Assembly: GCA_026874595.1 (NCBI GenBank)
Contig: CM049316.1
Span: forward strand, 15,565,839-15,629,838
DNA from: Sipunculus nudus
Taxonomy: Eukaryota; Annelida; Sipuncula; Golfingiida; Sipunculidae
DNA: 64,000 bases
Direction of reading: 5' to 3'
Positions 35,781 through 47,654 of this stretch are shown here, one piece after another (position 1 is the first letter of the stretch; each line of letters starts with the position of its first letter). Under the pieces are notes generated by a model that ran no database searches, was not told the origin of the DNA, and was given only the letters and a program-made list of their open reading frames with translations. Position numbers and translations under genes: made by a program.

Positions 35781-36838
35781 ATGAATCCTCCTGGGCCTTG
35801 AATTAAATGATTAAAAAAATGACAATTTTAGTTACTAAAGGAGTTAAACTATACATGTACGTCTTTATAGTAATATGGAGCAGCGTTGGCCATTACAAAA
35901 CAGCTTAGAAACATTCTTGATCAATGACTTGCTCTTTAGATGCAGCCCCTTGCTCGTTACAATATGACTGGTTCCTAGACCCACCTGCTGAGGATGAATA
36001 TTAGTAAGACTCGTTCGGAAAATGAAACCCACACAATCACCAAGAATTTAAAATTCTATAGAATCTAGCTCACCGCTTTCTCTCACGAATATGCATCCTC
36101 TGAAATAGTAATGCTGCAATATTATTGAAAATCATTAGATATGAAACATGAACACCAATGAACACTTGATTTGTTCAAACGCTCTTAACAAAATATTTGC
36201 ATTGTTGTGGTGGAACGTAGAGTATCTACCCCACAATCTCCAGTAGAATTCAGGGTGTTACAAATCTGTATCTGATTTACGTATAATTGACTGAGCGAGC
36301 TGTAGCCCGGGCCTAATGAGCCGGAGGGGCCTCGCTCTGAAAAGACAAATATAAACACATCCATAAGAAATGAACAAGCATTTGCCCTAGATTTAACAAC
36401 ATATAGGCCAGTAGTTCAGTATTCTTACACAGGAACAGAAAGAACTGACTGGAGACTTCAAACAATTCCATATTTTCGTACACTTCTCAAAGGTTTTCTG
36501 ACAAATGGCAACATTTAACCCCCTACGCGCGCCGCTATTTAGGGTAATGCAGACATTATACCTGCTTTAACTTTTTGTTTTACCAGGGTAACTAGGAAAT
36601 TGTTAATCTTTATTTTAATAATGCATCAATATCTCTGTATTGATAAATTATCACGTCGGTTATGTAAAACTGGACCGCTTAAACTTTAACCTATATCATG
36701 GATATAGGCATATATATAAAATACTCAGGTGCAGTGCAAGCTCTGTGGCATGCCATTGAATATAAGTCTGATAAAAGTTGCATATATATTTATCAGATTT
36801 AATTATATTTCAAAACTTAACATAAAATACTCACGGTC

Positions 36839-37000
36839 TGCCATCATTCTGTGTATAAATGTAAACTGATATTATCCGGTGTTCAGATCCGAAGTGAGGC
36901 TGTTTTATACCAGCTAGCTGTACTGTTTGTATACAACCCATAAATAGCCAGGCTCTTCACACTCAAATAAGCGCCTGATTTAAATAAAATGATGCGTTTA
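36839..37000 (-). promoter_or_regulatory. TATA promoter and exon 1 of copy 4, proximal repeat
   Basis: The minus strand has GGTATAAAACAGCC (TATAAAA at 36903-36909) about 60 bp before the ATG, preceded by CTGGCTATTTATGGG. It is duplicated in tandem at 37021-37182 with about 93 per cent identity. This copy keeps the splice donor after exon 1. Confidence 0.65.
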
Positions 37001-37020
37001 TAAAAATAAGGACCAAACTC

Positions 37021-37182
37021 CTGCCATTATTCTGTGTATAAATGTATACTGATATTATCCGGTGTTCATATCCGAACCGAGGCTGTTTTATACCAGCTGG
37101 CTGCACTGTTTGTATACAACCCATAAATAGCCAGGCTCTTCTCACTCAAATAAGCGCCTAATTTAAATTAAATGATGCGTAT
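37021..37182 (-). promoter_or_regulatory. Tandem duplicate of the copy 4 promoter, without splice donor
   Basis: It repeats 36839-37000, including TATAAAA and the ATG GCA start, but the next bases read GGAGTTTGG instead of the donor-bearing GACCGTGAGT. Transcripts from this promoter would have to read through to the proximal exon. Confidence 0.65.
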
Positions 37183-38159
37183 AGTAAAATAAAGACCAAA
37201 CACCATCTTTAATACAAAATCCTCCCCGCGACTCCGTGATCCTTCATGGTTTTTTCTCAAGCGGCCTACCACCCATGTAAATCCCTAAGAAAGTATCGAA
37301 GGATGTGGCGTCATTTTTTTAGGGCTGTACATTTGTATTCTCCATTATATTGATGTTGCATTGTTTTTATAACACGTAGACATACAAAACTCCAGTTTAA
37401 ATCTTTGAACAAGTATCTGTTAGTAGGAACATAATGTGTAGGAAACGTGTGGTATTTTTATTTCTACAAAGGGTCTAACTTCAATCATTTAAAACGGGAA
37501 TTTATTGGAAAATTATTTCAGCTGATGAAAGATGTCAGGCATTTGGGTGTTTCCCATATATTTTAGTGCTACCTACCGAGCCCCCCCCCCCTACACACAC
37601 ACACTGGGACTCCCATAACTGCCGCTCAACTCTGAACCAGGCATGGGGCGTCTTGATAGATTTTACAGATATGCAGTTCATTACACATCTCATGTGACAT
37701 GGAAATATTGTTTAAACAGATTGCTGCAATAATTACCAAATCTATACGGACATGTCATACATAATCTACTACAGGTCAAGCATACAATTCTACCATGGCT
37801 GGAATGTAACAGATCCATAATGTTTGTGCAGAAATCAAGTACTTTAGCCGGTGGATATAATCACAAATTTATTTTACAGTAGATATATGAGAGAGCATGA
37901 GAATTTACAAAGACACGCGTTAATTGAGACCTGGGTCGGTTGTCTTCTAGTATAGAATATACATGTAGCGGATTATCTTTGAACTTGGAATAGCAGTATC
38001 GATAAAAAATAATTCGATAACAATACCAATTATACAAGTTTTGTTTTTCTATTTTCCATGAAGGCGTAAGGCATATTCATCTGCAAATGCTGACTGTATC
38101 GTAAAAGATGCGAATACGATAAACAAGATGTACGGTTAATGACGATCCATAGAATGCTA

Positions 38160-39890
38160 AAACTAATGAAACTCTTTCTTTTATTTTTATTATTAAAAAA
38201 AAAATTTACGATCCAACTTCATACATGCAGGCAATAAAATTAAAAACTTAGTTGTAAGAGAAAAGATAAGTGCGTAATTAACTATTAAAGCCACAATACA
38301 TTATCTTGCTTTTATTTCCTGAAACAAATAAAAAAAAGAACTAAAAAGATAATAGCCTAAATTTTTTTCGATAGTAATAGATGACGTCATATCAGAAGTG
38401 ACTGTGTAATGTTAACACCCGCAAGTGTCATTGCACAACATGGAAGGCAGAATGACTCTATTTTCGAAGGACGCCACGACAGACACTGAGGCGTATGATC
38501 ACATGACTGTAGGCATCCATAAATAGATATTCACATTTTTATTCGCCTAATGAACACTTTAGTAATTAATCTTTCCTGTCTGCTCTTACAGTACCTGAAC
38601 TAAGGGAGATGAAAAAAAAGATAAAAATACACACAGAAGGAATTAGGTACAGAATTTAGAATATTGTATGCTTTTATGCTGTGCTCCCACCATATGTGTC
38701 ATTTTTACATTCGGCAAATAAATGAGTAGACGGGATTTTTTTTAAAATATGCAGTTGATCTTTATTTGTGCAGCTGTAAATGAAAAAGTATAGTTGTAAA
38801 TTTCCGTCACAGACTGAAAAAACCACTTTTATACCACTGTGAGTAAATAATTGAAGCTTATCAATCATTCATATCAAGGTAATATATTCCATGCAACTGG
38901 CTCTATAATTTACAGTATGAGTTTTTCACATTTTAAAGTCTCTATAATAAAAAATATATAATTTGTTATATACTCATTCATGTTTCACTATTAATATAAA
39001 TATCACATTAATCAATGAAATATGAGATTCATGCATATTTAATCTAATGGATTTTCATGAAACTCAAACATATTATCCATAGAGGTTCTCATCTGAATTA
39101 TATTTTCATCAAATTTCACGCATATTTAATCAGGTCAGAGATCACCAGATACACAACGGGCGTATTATGCACGTTTGCCGTGCTCTTATTTGAATGTTTT
39201 TAAACAAAATTTTACATTTCACATGCGACACTATTTCTAAAAAATTTCTTGAGATAATATGTTCAAAAGGAATTTAAAAATGGCTACCCTTGATGTCTGA
39301 CAGGCCTTAAATCCGACAACAAATATCCCCTTAAAGGGACCAAACATTGAAAAAGAATCACAGAAACTGCACTGACAAAAATTCTAATGTGGCTACTTGG
39401 CGGGTATAATGGGTTTCAGACATGTCTGACATTTTATATCACACATCCTCCAATAAAAGACCAAACTTGTGGCAATTGCTCGAAAGAATGTTACAGTATT
39501 GATTGTCCAAATAAAAAATATAAAAAGCATGATCAGGTTTGAGAGCTCTCATATTACAGTAAAAGGTGTAAGTCCAGAATTTTTTAATTATAACATTGCT
39601 TTTTAGGGGGTCAGCAGGGTAGGTAAAATGCAAAAACTGAAAAAAAGAAATGCAGAAAGCTTCAATAAGATACTTGTAAAACAAATAGACCTATTCTAAA
39701 TTCAGGTACAGAACCACATATTATCAGAACAGACACTGGTATATCTGATGATTTGCCAAAAAAATATTTAGATATCTAGGAAACTAAGTTTATAGCTATG
39801 ATTCCATAAAATAAACTGCAAATATGTTATCATCATCTCATAAATTAGTAGCTAAACCTTAATACAATACTCTCGTAGTCTCAATGCATG
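38160..39890. other. Non-coding part of the left arm
   Basis: It is shared with 61430-63200 in inverted orientation. No exon is seen; the small open frames on one arm are not kept open on the other. Confidence 0.6.
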
Positions 39891-39984
39891 GCCGAAGCCT
39901 TTAGTAATTCCTCCGACAAAGAGTGTTGATGTTCTTATCATTCAATGGGCTGATACAAAAGGGAGTCACTTATCACAAATGTCA

Positions 39985-40865
39985 CTCACATTTACGGCAC
40001 ACAGTGAGATGTACCCGTTGAAGTGCAATGGTTATATATACAAGAAATATAGCGATGGTCTACAAAGTAAGTTTTTATTGTAAACATCCCTGACCTATGA
40101 CCGTGGCCTCTTGCCCACATATCAATTGGGCTACTACCACTTAAACTTGAGTAATAATTTGGCAACCAATGTGTGAATAACTTTGACCTGCAGCCTTTAC
40201 CCTCCTGACCAGCTGACCCGAAGTCAATTTATTCTTTAAGCAAAAAGACCCATAAATATGAAGTTTGAAGCAAATTGAGTGATGCTTAGATGAGGCATAT
40301 TTGAAAGACTGAAGGTTTAGGATAAACGGTATAGCTTGAAATATGTTTACAAGCATTTGGAACAATTTAGTATTGTGACATTGACCTCAGAGCTTTTGAA
40401 CTCAACATAAATAGGGTAGGTAAGCCATATATAAGAGATGGAAGGCACAGGTTGAAAAGTTTGCCTTAAAATTATTGCACGCATGAAGTGGGTGCTGTAA
40501 ATTTGACCTTTGACCTCAAAAACAACAGGTCTTTTCCCCTGTTGGCAGAGATGCGATATTTCAATGCTGGAAGGTTTAAAAAGAAAAATCTAGCTTGAAA
40601 TGTGTCCACAGCCTTTTTAAGGAAGTGGATCAGGTGACCTTGACCTTTGACATTGTGACCTAAAATTCTATAGGATTCTTCTCCCATTTGGTAGGTGAGC
40701 CATATGTGACCTAATTTCAGGTTTGCAAGGAGATCCTTTCAGAACCTAAAAGACTGCATAGGGTTCTTGATCCTAGTCCTTACGGTTACGATTTGTGCCC
40801 TTCTAACGGCCGGACGGACAAAGACCGATCGCTATAGCACACCATGACTGAAGTCAGCTGAGCTA
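39985..40865. repeat. Degenerate TGACCTTTGACC array, left arm
   Basis: Units of roughly 120-150 bp share 'gtgaccttgacctttgac', 'aaggtttaggataaacgg' and 'cttgaaatgtgtccacaagc'. The array ends with cggccggacggac and gctatagcacaccatgac. The matching right-arm array is at 60360-61320, so it predates the inversion. Confidence 0.7.
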
Positions 40866-41097
40866 AAAACTATATCTCAAATGCATCTTTCCTTAAGAGG
40901 CGGGCATATTTTTAACTTCTCCTTGCATTCAACATACATTTCTATATTTCGCATTTACGATATCTGATGGTACCTGATCTCATGTAGAAATTAAGGATAA
41001 CTAGATTGCGTAATTTATCAATTTATTTTAAATTGGCTCCATGTATCGTTTATGTGAAACAGACCGATTTGAAATTCCAGGGAAATAATTTCTGATA

Positions 41098-44000
41098 TTA
41101 CACAGGAAATGTGACATCAAGAATACAGAACCAGTTGCCATCTCTTCTCTCGAAGACGACTCCAGCCCTGGAACAAATGCGTGAAGTAAATCTAAGAACA
41201 CAGGTATGAAATAAAAAAAATAATAAAGAAAATTTATATGTGTTAAGCTAGCATTCCATATATGCAAGTGCTGTGATTCGATAAGCACCTATGCGTATAC
41301 GCATGTAGCAAATCTGGGGATACAGCCAAGCGCTGTATGACTAGACAGGACAAAGTGTGGACTTTCTTCAAAACTTACGTTAAACAAAATGAAGTGTCAT
41401 TTGATAGCCTTTATTTCGTAAACTGTACAACCTCATGGTGAAACTCACAAATTCTGATAATTAATGAATTAAAATGAAAATTACATGTCGTAATAAATAA
41501 AAACTAACATTACATAAAACTGGTACCGTTTGACGAAAACTGACGTCATTGAGGGAATTCCCGGGGATTTTCTCAATGAATGATCAAATGACACAATTTC
41601 TATAACTACAGTTTCTTCAAAACTTACGTTAAAAATGATGTGTCATTTGATAGCCTTATAGAGAGCAAAATAAAACACTGGAGAAGCACAAATACAGAAA
41701 GTGTCCTTAAAAAGGCTGAAGCAACCAGATAAAAACTGAAAACATAAAAAGAAAAGGAAATTGACCTGTGATTCATAAATACATACAATAACAGTGGGCA
41801 GTAAAGTAAAGACAGAATCCCAAGTATCAGAAAATGTACCGGTTACGCGAGGGCAACAAAGCATAATCACTCTTTAAAATCATGGCAAAAGGACATTGTC
41901 ACAGAATACATCAGGGGTTTGTGCATTTACATAGTGATCAAAGAAAACAGTGTCCGTTTTCCAACGCCCAACCTTCATGGCTTTCCTGGGTTCGACCCCT
42001 GCCTCAACCTGCATGGTCGCACCTGTGGGACGGAAATCCTTCGCCGTAAATTCTGGGTACAACCCGGCCAATCTCAGTACGTCATTCAGACAATTAGCGA
42101 TAGACTGAGCAGACAAGGCACGATAGGGTGGCTTAAGAGATATGAACACGGGGTGCCCTTCAACAGATGTGAATGACGCAGTACGTTCCATGTAACACCG
42201 CAGCGTGTGAACTGGGCATAATTTTGTATTGCTGGACGGAGGAAGGTTTACCTCAAAACCAGCTCTGTCAGTATCATTCTTGATACCTTGCAGATACAGG
42301 ACTGCAGACCCATCACCTTCGAATGACACGTTTGATCGGCCAAATATCAGCGATGTGGTAGTCAGACGCTGCGGACAAAAAGACACCGCTTTCGGGGCAA
42401 CATCCGACGGGCGCAACATCAGAGTTAGAGCCAGCAATGTAAGGTACTTCGCGCGAAGATCCTTGATGCTTAACAGGTCGTTATCTGACCAGTTAAGGAA
42501 TAAGTAGCGTATTGGTTGAACCGGAATAACGCGCGACCGACGACGCACCTGAAAGGTACCTGATTTTATCAAGGCTGTCACGAATCGACATACATACAGG
42601 TCACGCATTGGATTTTCCCCACCTAGCGCATCAAAAAGGTGGGAAAGAGCTGCTCTAGCACACCGCAACTTAGAAGTTGGGCGTTCCGAGGCATCAGCCA
42701 ATGTACATAAATAGTCCAAAAGGGTAGGTTCATGATCAAGTGAGACGCCTTTACTCGCACAGAACTCGTGAAACTGCGCAATATGTGGATCATAGTTATT
42801 TAAGGTGGACGGTGCTAAGAACAACCTGAATTGCGCCTGGGCTCGCTTTGACCAACCGCGTTTGTCGAGGCATTCCTTCCAGACACTCTCCAGGCATAGA
42901 GGCGCCACCAGGGGTTTCGAAGCACCTCCGCATCCGGGAACTTTGCATTTATGTACTGACTGTTCTTTGGAAGGCGAAGTGGATGCCGGATAGTAAGTGT
43001 CCGTAAGCGGTGAAACCATGGTTGGCTTGGCCAGCAAGGCGCAACTATAGTGGCCTCGGATCCGGACTGTATCACCTTGTCGATGACCTTGTCGAGCAGG
43101 CGAAACGGAGCGTTGACCCAATTGTTATGGCCTGACCAGTCCTGTCCCAGTGCGTCGACCCCTGCAGTCCCTGGCTCCAAAAATCTGGAGTTGAACACCG
43201 GCAACTGAGCATTTTGTAGACTGGCAAAACGATCCACTGTATGTGGCCCCCATAATCTGTCGTTATATGCAAAAAGCCGTGGGTGTATAGTCCATTCGTA
43301 TTTCGGATTTAGGCGGGTCAGACGGTCGGCGTGCGTATTTTGACTGCCCGCCAAGTATCCTGCTGATACTTCTGCGTTGATGCGGTGAGCTTTTATCCAT
43401 ATGGCTTTGGCGATCTTTGTCAACTGTGGACTTGGACCACCTCCATGATTGATATACGTCACAGCAGTAAAGTTGTCCGTCAACACGTGAACCGATTTTT
43501 TCCTGATAATATGCTCGAACGCGTTGATCGACACTAACACAGCCATCAGTTCGCGATAATTTTGACATGTTTGTGCTACATATGGTGTCCAAAAACCCGA
43601 AGCTTCAAAGTCCATGCAGACACCCCCGTAACCAGAAGGGCTTGCATTAGTAACTATTTGGATCTCAGGAAGACGGAGTTTGATTCGGAAACCGTTCCAA
43701 CCGTCTATGGATTTCACCCACCATGTGAGGTCCTTTCCAGCTGCTTGAGTTATGAAAAGTATACTATTCCAGTCCGTTCTGGTACGTAACAAACGGTAAA
43801 CACTACGCAGCATAAGCTTTCCCGGTCCAACAGCGCGCACAACTGAAACACATTGACCAGCAGCACGATCGAGCACTCTAGGAGATACTGATTCCAGCCG
43901 TAGAATTCGGGAAATGTCTTTTTTTTAACTTTCGACACTTAGAACTCGGTATCTGCAATATTGGAGTTTCACACTCAGTATTCACAACGTATCCTAAGTA

Positions 44001-47000
44001 TAGCTGTTTGCGAGATGGAGTTAGCGAAGATTTATCCCAGTTGACAGTCCAGCCAAGGTCGTGTAGTAGTTTGATGGTAGTATCCCTGTTTTAATATATC
44101 CGACTCAGACGCCAGAATAAGAAAATCGTCCACGTACAACACAATTCTTATACCACGTGACCTAAGGAAAGTGACAACAGGTTTGAGACACTTGCCAAAA
44201 AATATGGACTGCAAGACAGACCAAAGGGTAACACACACCATCTATAAAATAGTCCACGCCAATGAAACCCCAGGTAAACGCGATCAACTTCAGCGACGTT
44301 TACATGATGAAAACCGTTCTTTATTTCAAGCGTCACCATGTAATCATGTGGCTGAATGCATTTAGACACAACTCGTATATCCTCATACTGGAAGCTGTTT
44401 TTTTTGCAATAATCATTGAGTTTACGTAGGTCATGAATTAGTCTGAGTTTTTTGTTTTTCTTGGGCACAACACCGATCGGTGAAACACAGTGTGGACGAT
44501 AATCAAGTAGCTCAATAGCTTTGGTTTGAAGCAACTCCTTTATTTCGGTGTCAACAAACTGAGTTTCTCTTTCTGTTAACCTATGGTTGGGTAAAATAAT
44601 TCGTTCAGGTTCACGGTCAAAGGAAATGTGCACGCCCTCTATAAGCCAGTTCAGAACGGTGTCATTGGTATTAATTAACTTCCAGTTATCAACACACTGA
44701 TGTAGCACCATTGCAACATACTGTGTAAAAGTATCTTAGTTGCACTAACCTGAGCAATTTAATCATACTATATAATGATACACGTGAATAATGTATAGTG
44801 AATGTTATGAAAAACTTATGCAACAGTATAACAGCACATCTCACACAATGGTATTAATTGTGATACACATATCCTGGTGAAGTGTTATGACTGAATGTCA
44901 TCATCAGTGAGTCGCTGGTAAGGATCACGTTCATTGCGGGACTGGTTTCACTGCACGGGTAAATAATCCAGTTTGTCAGGACACGCTTTTGAGTCTCGAC
45001 CGGCGAGGTTGCACCGTTTGACGAAAACTGACGTCATTGAGGGAATTCCCGGGGATTCCCTCAATGAATGATCAAATGACACAATTTCTATAACTACAGT
45101 TGTCCCGTCCATTACCATGCGTATGCGTTTTCGCTCGCTACAATGAGTGATCGAAACGTAGCGTACTGCATACGCTTACGTATTAAAAGAATTACACTAC
45201 GGTTTCAAGCTACATTAAGATAGCATTCCATATATGCGTATACGGTACGTATGCGAATGCAGTACATATGCGTAAAGCAGCTAGAAAACGGACGTCTGCG
45301 GTCCAAACAATATGTATGCGTATGCCGTGCGTATTGATCAAAATAAGGCATATACTACAGAGCTAGTAAGTAGAGAAGTCATCTCCCAGAAGAATATACT
45401 CTCAACGACGTCAAAGTTTATAATTTCCCCGTCCGTTATCATGCGTTTACAATCACTAACCTGAGCGATATATGAGATGACATCTTTACACAAACGTGCT
45501 GCATATAGACATTTGTGGAATCACACCATAAGAATATAATGTGTCCGATTCAAAAATGCATACGTATACGAAACACATACGTACCGCATACTCATATATG
45601 GTATGAGACCTAAGGGTGTCATATTTTGTACGTTTGGCACTTTAATTGATATCATCAAGCTAGCATTCCATATATGCGTATGTGGTACGTATGCTTAATT
45701 AATCTAGATAACGGACGCCTGCGAATGCGGTACGTATGAAGCCGAAAAAGGCCTGTAGTATAGATCTGCATGAGTAGAGAAAATTATCCCACAGAGAAAC
45801 ACCTTATCACTAATGTCAAAGTGTGAAATCCCCCCGTCCATTACCATGCTTATGCGTTTCCACTCGCTAGAGTGACCGATCGAAAGGTGCTGAAATGTGT
45901 ACTAATATACGCACATATCCTGCACACGCATCTCTATAAAGCCACTTTAAGTGCCATATTTTGTACGTTTGACACTATAATTGATTGAATATATATTATA
46001 ATTACACAGCTTTAGGAGAAAAAAATCGGCAAAGAGCATATTCAGGGAGCACTTATAAAAATATATTTGAGGGTGAGTAATGACAATACAATTATATTAT
46101 GGTGTAAACACGTTTCTCACTTTGACAGTGTGACCTCCTTCCCGTCTTCATCCCGACGTATTGCCCGGTCATACACCGATACCTGGTTGTCAGTGATGAA
46201 GAAACGGTCCACAACCATTTCAAAATCAGTCAGACCCTCGGCGGACATAGCTGCGAAGGTCTGGTTGATTTCTTCTCAAATAAAAGACACAACAGTTTTC
46301 AAATAAAAAAGGTCCTACAGATTTTGATTCTTTTTTCTAAATTTTCATCAGTTGTACACACTTCAGCCGAAAATTAACTAAATGAACATATGTATTCATA
46401 TAGCAGCATGATTTAGACATCAAGTATTTTAGATTCAATGAAGCAATAAGGAAAAAAACACTTACAGGGTGTATTCTTCTGTAAATAATAAATATATAAT
46501 TGTTGGTTCAAATATATTTTTTCTTTGCCGAATTTCAATAATATTATTGTTATCCCAAACGAGAACTAGGCATATACATTAATGATTCCATAATAGGCAT
46601 TCAATGGGAATTTAACGTTTTTACTATATTCATAATTAATTATAATATTTATAAATAATTTACAATATAAAAAATTGATTTGATCCTGGGCCAAAATCTA
46701 TACACATAAAGAATTATATACCTCAATGTATTAATACTGATTTAGAATTCCTCAATATCTTATTACTGTTACTATTAATATAAAACTAGACAAAGAGGAC
46801 AAAAAGATTACTTCCTGCCAATTTGCCGGTAAGGTAGGCTTACCTGAATAAGGTACATCTGGTTTCCCAGGTAACACAAGCAGGGAGTCGGGCTGGTAGT
46901 ATCTGCTAGCTATAACGTCAAACCTCTTATTTCTATAGTCGTCGCTGAAATCGGCCAATATTTTACGTATTTCTTGTTTGATAGTCTCGTCTGTATGTAA

Positions 47001-47286
47001 AATATATATACACACATACGTCAAATACAATAACAGCTACAAATACATCACAACAGGCACGCATTAACACAAATGGCGCATGATACACGTACTCAAATAT
47101 CAGGCTCTAGTGCGAACGCACACTAAACATATATTGGAATATTAAGTGCTGAGTAGCAAACAGAAATATGCTGAAAATACATGTTGTATTCTGTTTAAAT
47201 GTCTTGATAAAACTGTTATCAAATCTCGGTGTCCGAATAAGGGTCAGAAAGTGGAAAAACAAACAGAGACACTCACGATTTGCCAT
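41098..47286 (-). CDS. NTF2/SnoaL-like small protein, copy 2
   Basis: Coding exons 47277-47286, 46844-46990, 46121-46274 and 41098-41167 splice in phase to 126 residues with no stop. Donors are GTGAGT, GTAAGC and GTGAGA; acceptors are ACAG, TGAG and CCAG. Diagnostic segments: ILADFSDDYRNKRFDVIASR, YYQPDSLLVLPGKPDVPYSG, GLTDFEMVVDRFFITDNQVS and WFCILDVTFPV. The third intron is about 5 kb because a DIRS-like element (41361-45100) sits inside it, in the same orientation as the gene. The upstream region is separated from its older promoter flank by a LINE that begins just beyond 47460. It is probably translatable; the biochemical role is unknown. Confidence 0.85.
41880..43121 (-). CDS. Tyrosine recombinase of the DIRS-like element
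   Basis: An open frame of up to 413 codons; the first 100 overlap the RNase H/methyltransferase frame, as is usual in DIRS elements. The N-terminal core-binding region includes NNYDPHIAQFHEFCASKGV. The catalytic region shows LTLMLRPSDVA (first Arg), AKDFRPTGATMQVEAGV (second Arg of the HxxR-like box, first position not His) and VGRWKTDTVFFDHYV with the likely nucleophile Tyr in HYV. It would cut and rejoin DNA at the target and at the circular intermediate. Unlike RT, this frame is undamaged. Confidence 0.85.
   Translation of the reverse strand: MGQRSVSPARQGHRQGDTVRIRGHYSCALLAKPTMVSPLTDTYYPASTSPSKEQSVHKCKVPGCGGASKPLVAPLCLESVWKECLDKRGWSKRAQAQFRLFLAPSTLNNYDPHIAQFHEFCASKGVSLDHEPTLLDYLCTLADASERPTSKLRCARAALSHLFDALGGENPMRDLYVCRFVTALIKSGTFQVRRRSRVIPVQPIRYLFLNWSDNDLLSIKDLRAKYLTLLALTLMLRPSDVAPKAVSFCPQRLTTTSLIFGRSNVSFEGDGSAVLYLQGIKNDTDRAGFEVNLPPSSNTKLCPVHTLRCYMERTASFTSVEGHPVFISLKPPYRALSAQSIANCLNDVLRLAGLYPEFTAKDFRPTGATMQVEAGVEPRKAMKVGRWKTDTVFFDHYVNAQTPDVFCDNVLLP
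42815..43876 (-). CDS. RNase H and methyltransferase-like part of the DIRS-like element
   Basis: RNase H: VTNASPSGYGGVC (first acidic residue changed to Asn), NYRELMAVLVSINAFEH and HVLTDNFTAVTYINHGG. Then GSQNTHADRLTRL. The downstream conserved block, HTVDRFASLQNAQLPVFNSR, DALGQDWSGHNNWVNAPFRL and IVAPCWPSQPWF, is the DAM-like methyltransferase region found in DIRS and PAT elements. The frame is open, but the RNase H change (TDAS to TNAS) may impair it. Confidence 0.8.
   Translation of the reverse strand: MLDRAAGQCVSVVRAVGPGKLMLRSVYRLLRTRTDWNSILFITQAAGKDLTWWVKSIDGWNGFRIKLRLPEIQIVTNASPSGYGGVCMDFEASGFWTPYVAQTCQNYRELMAVLVSINAFEHIIRKKSVHVLTDNFTAVTYINHGGGPSPQLTKIAKAIWIKAHRINAEVSAGYLAGSQNTHADRLTRLNPKYEWTIHPRLFAYNDRLWGPHTVDRFASLQNAQLPVFNSRFLEPGTAGVDALGQDWSGHNNWVNAPFRLLDKVIDKVIQSGSEATIVAPCWPSQPWFHRLRTLTIRHPLRLPKNSQYINAKFPDAEVLRNPWWRLYAWRVSGRNASTNAVGQSEPRRNSGCS
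43940..44711 (-). pseudogene. Reverse transcriptase of the DIRS-like element, frameshifted
   Basis: 44148-44711 reads EIKELLQTKAIELL, VSPIGVVPKKNKKLRLIHDL, RKLNDYCKK and LEIKNGFHHVNV. After a frame change near 44215 it continues FGKCLKPVVTFLRSRGIRIV and LYVDDFLILA (YVDD at 44125-44136), then shifts again near 44090 to DLGWTVNWDKS and LYLGYVVNTE. Motif style matches DIRS RTs. At least two frameshifts. Confidence 0.8.
45110..45960. repeat. TACGCATACG-type intronic array, left arm
   Basis: Two to three units of about 320-400 bp, each with the anchors ccgtccattaccatgc.tatgcgtt, cactcgctagagtgaccgatcg, ggcgtccgtt (reverse) and cattccatatatgcg. It matches the right arm at 59000-59870 and, more distantly, copy 1. 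Confidence 0.7.
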
Positions 47287-47654
47287 TCTGTTGGAGGTCA
47301 ACGATGAAAGGCAAACAAACACATCAGCGCATCAGAGATAGCGGGACCCTGTGTTCCATCTGTGCTTTAAATTACCACAGGCTGAAACGTGGCAATGTGT
47401 AACAGCCAGTAGGTGTTATACCCTTGATTAATATCCCAGGCCTTAGACTGTTATACATTACAATACAATACAATTTATTGGCTCAAGACAATATATACAT
47501 TGTATGGAGCACCAGAGTACATGGGTGCATTATCATCTTAAAAATACAATTGAGTTGGAAATTACATAAATGATCAAACAGTAACACAACCTGAGTGCAC
47601 ATAGGACTAGAACTTTAAAAAAAGAAAGAAAGACATTGCTACATGCTTTGGCAA

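Larger units (their letters stand above)
33595..36847 (-). pseudogene. NTF2-like gene copy 4, disabled
   Basis: Exon 1 (36835-36847, ATG ATG GCA GAC C then GTGAGT) matches the family's first exon. Exon 2 (34900 to about 35025) reads ILKLNAEFSDDF...RFDVLASKYYQPDTLIVL before a GTAGTT donor. Its first third has stops and a shifted frame. Exon 3 (33595-33735, acceptor TGCAG, donor GTGAGG) starts INRTYAV, is frameshifted by a lost base, then reads KIIVDRFFITDKQGAL, a TAA, and GKEEKLA. The terminal exon was not found downstream. Family positions that survive (FSDD, RFDV, YYQPD, VDRFF.TD) leave no doubt of ancestry. It is more diverged from copies 1-3 than they are from each other. Confidence 0.8.
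41361..45100 (-). mobile_element. DIRS/PAT-like tyrosine-recombinase retrotransposon
   Basis: It has split direct repeats in the A1-body-B1-A2-B2 order. A1 is 45013-45100, B1 41613-41658, A2 41525-41612 and B2 41364-41411, read on the minus strand. A copies share accgtttgacgaaaactg and ...ataactacagt; B copies share ttcttcaaaacttacgtt. The body encodes RT, RNase H, a DNA-methyltransferase-like domain and a tyrosine recombinase. There is no target duplication, as expected for recombinase integration. The right arm has the empty site (near 59850), where ggacgg.acaact joins ccacact. No gag is present in the 0.3 kb before RT. RT is frameshifted, so the copy is dead. Confidence 0.9.

Noticed and set aside
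38674-38868. 64-codon frame in the left arm as a gene
   Set aside because: The right-arm counterpart (62500-62690) is broken by substitutions, and no exon structure is present.
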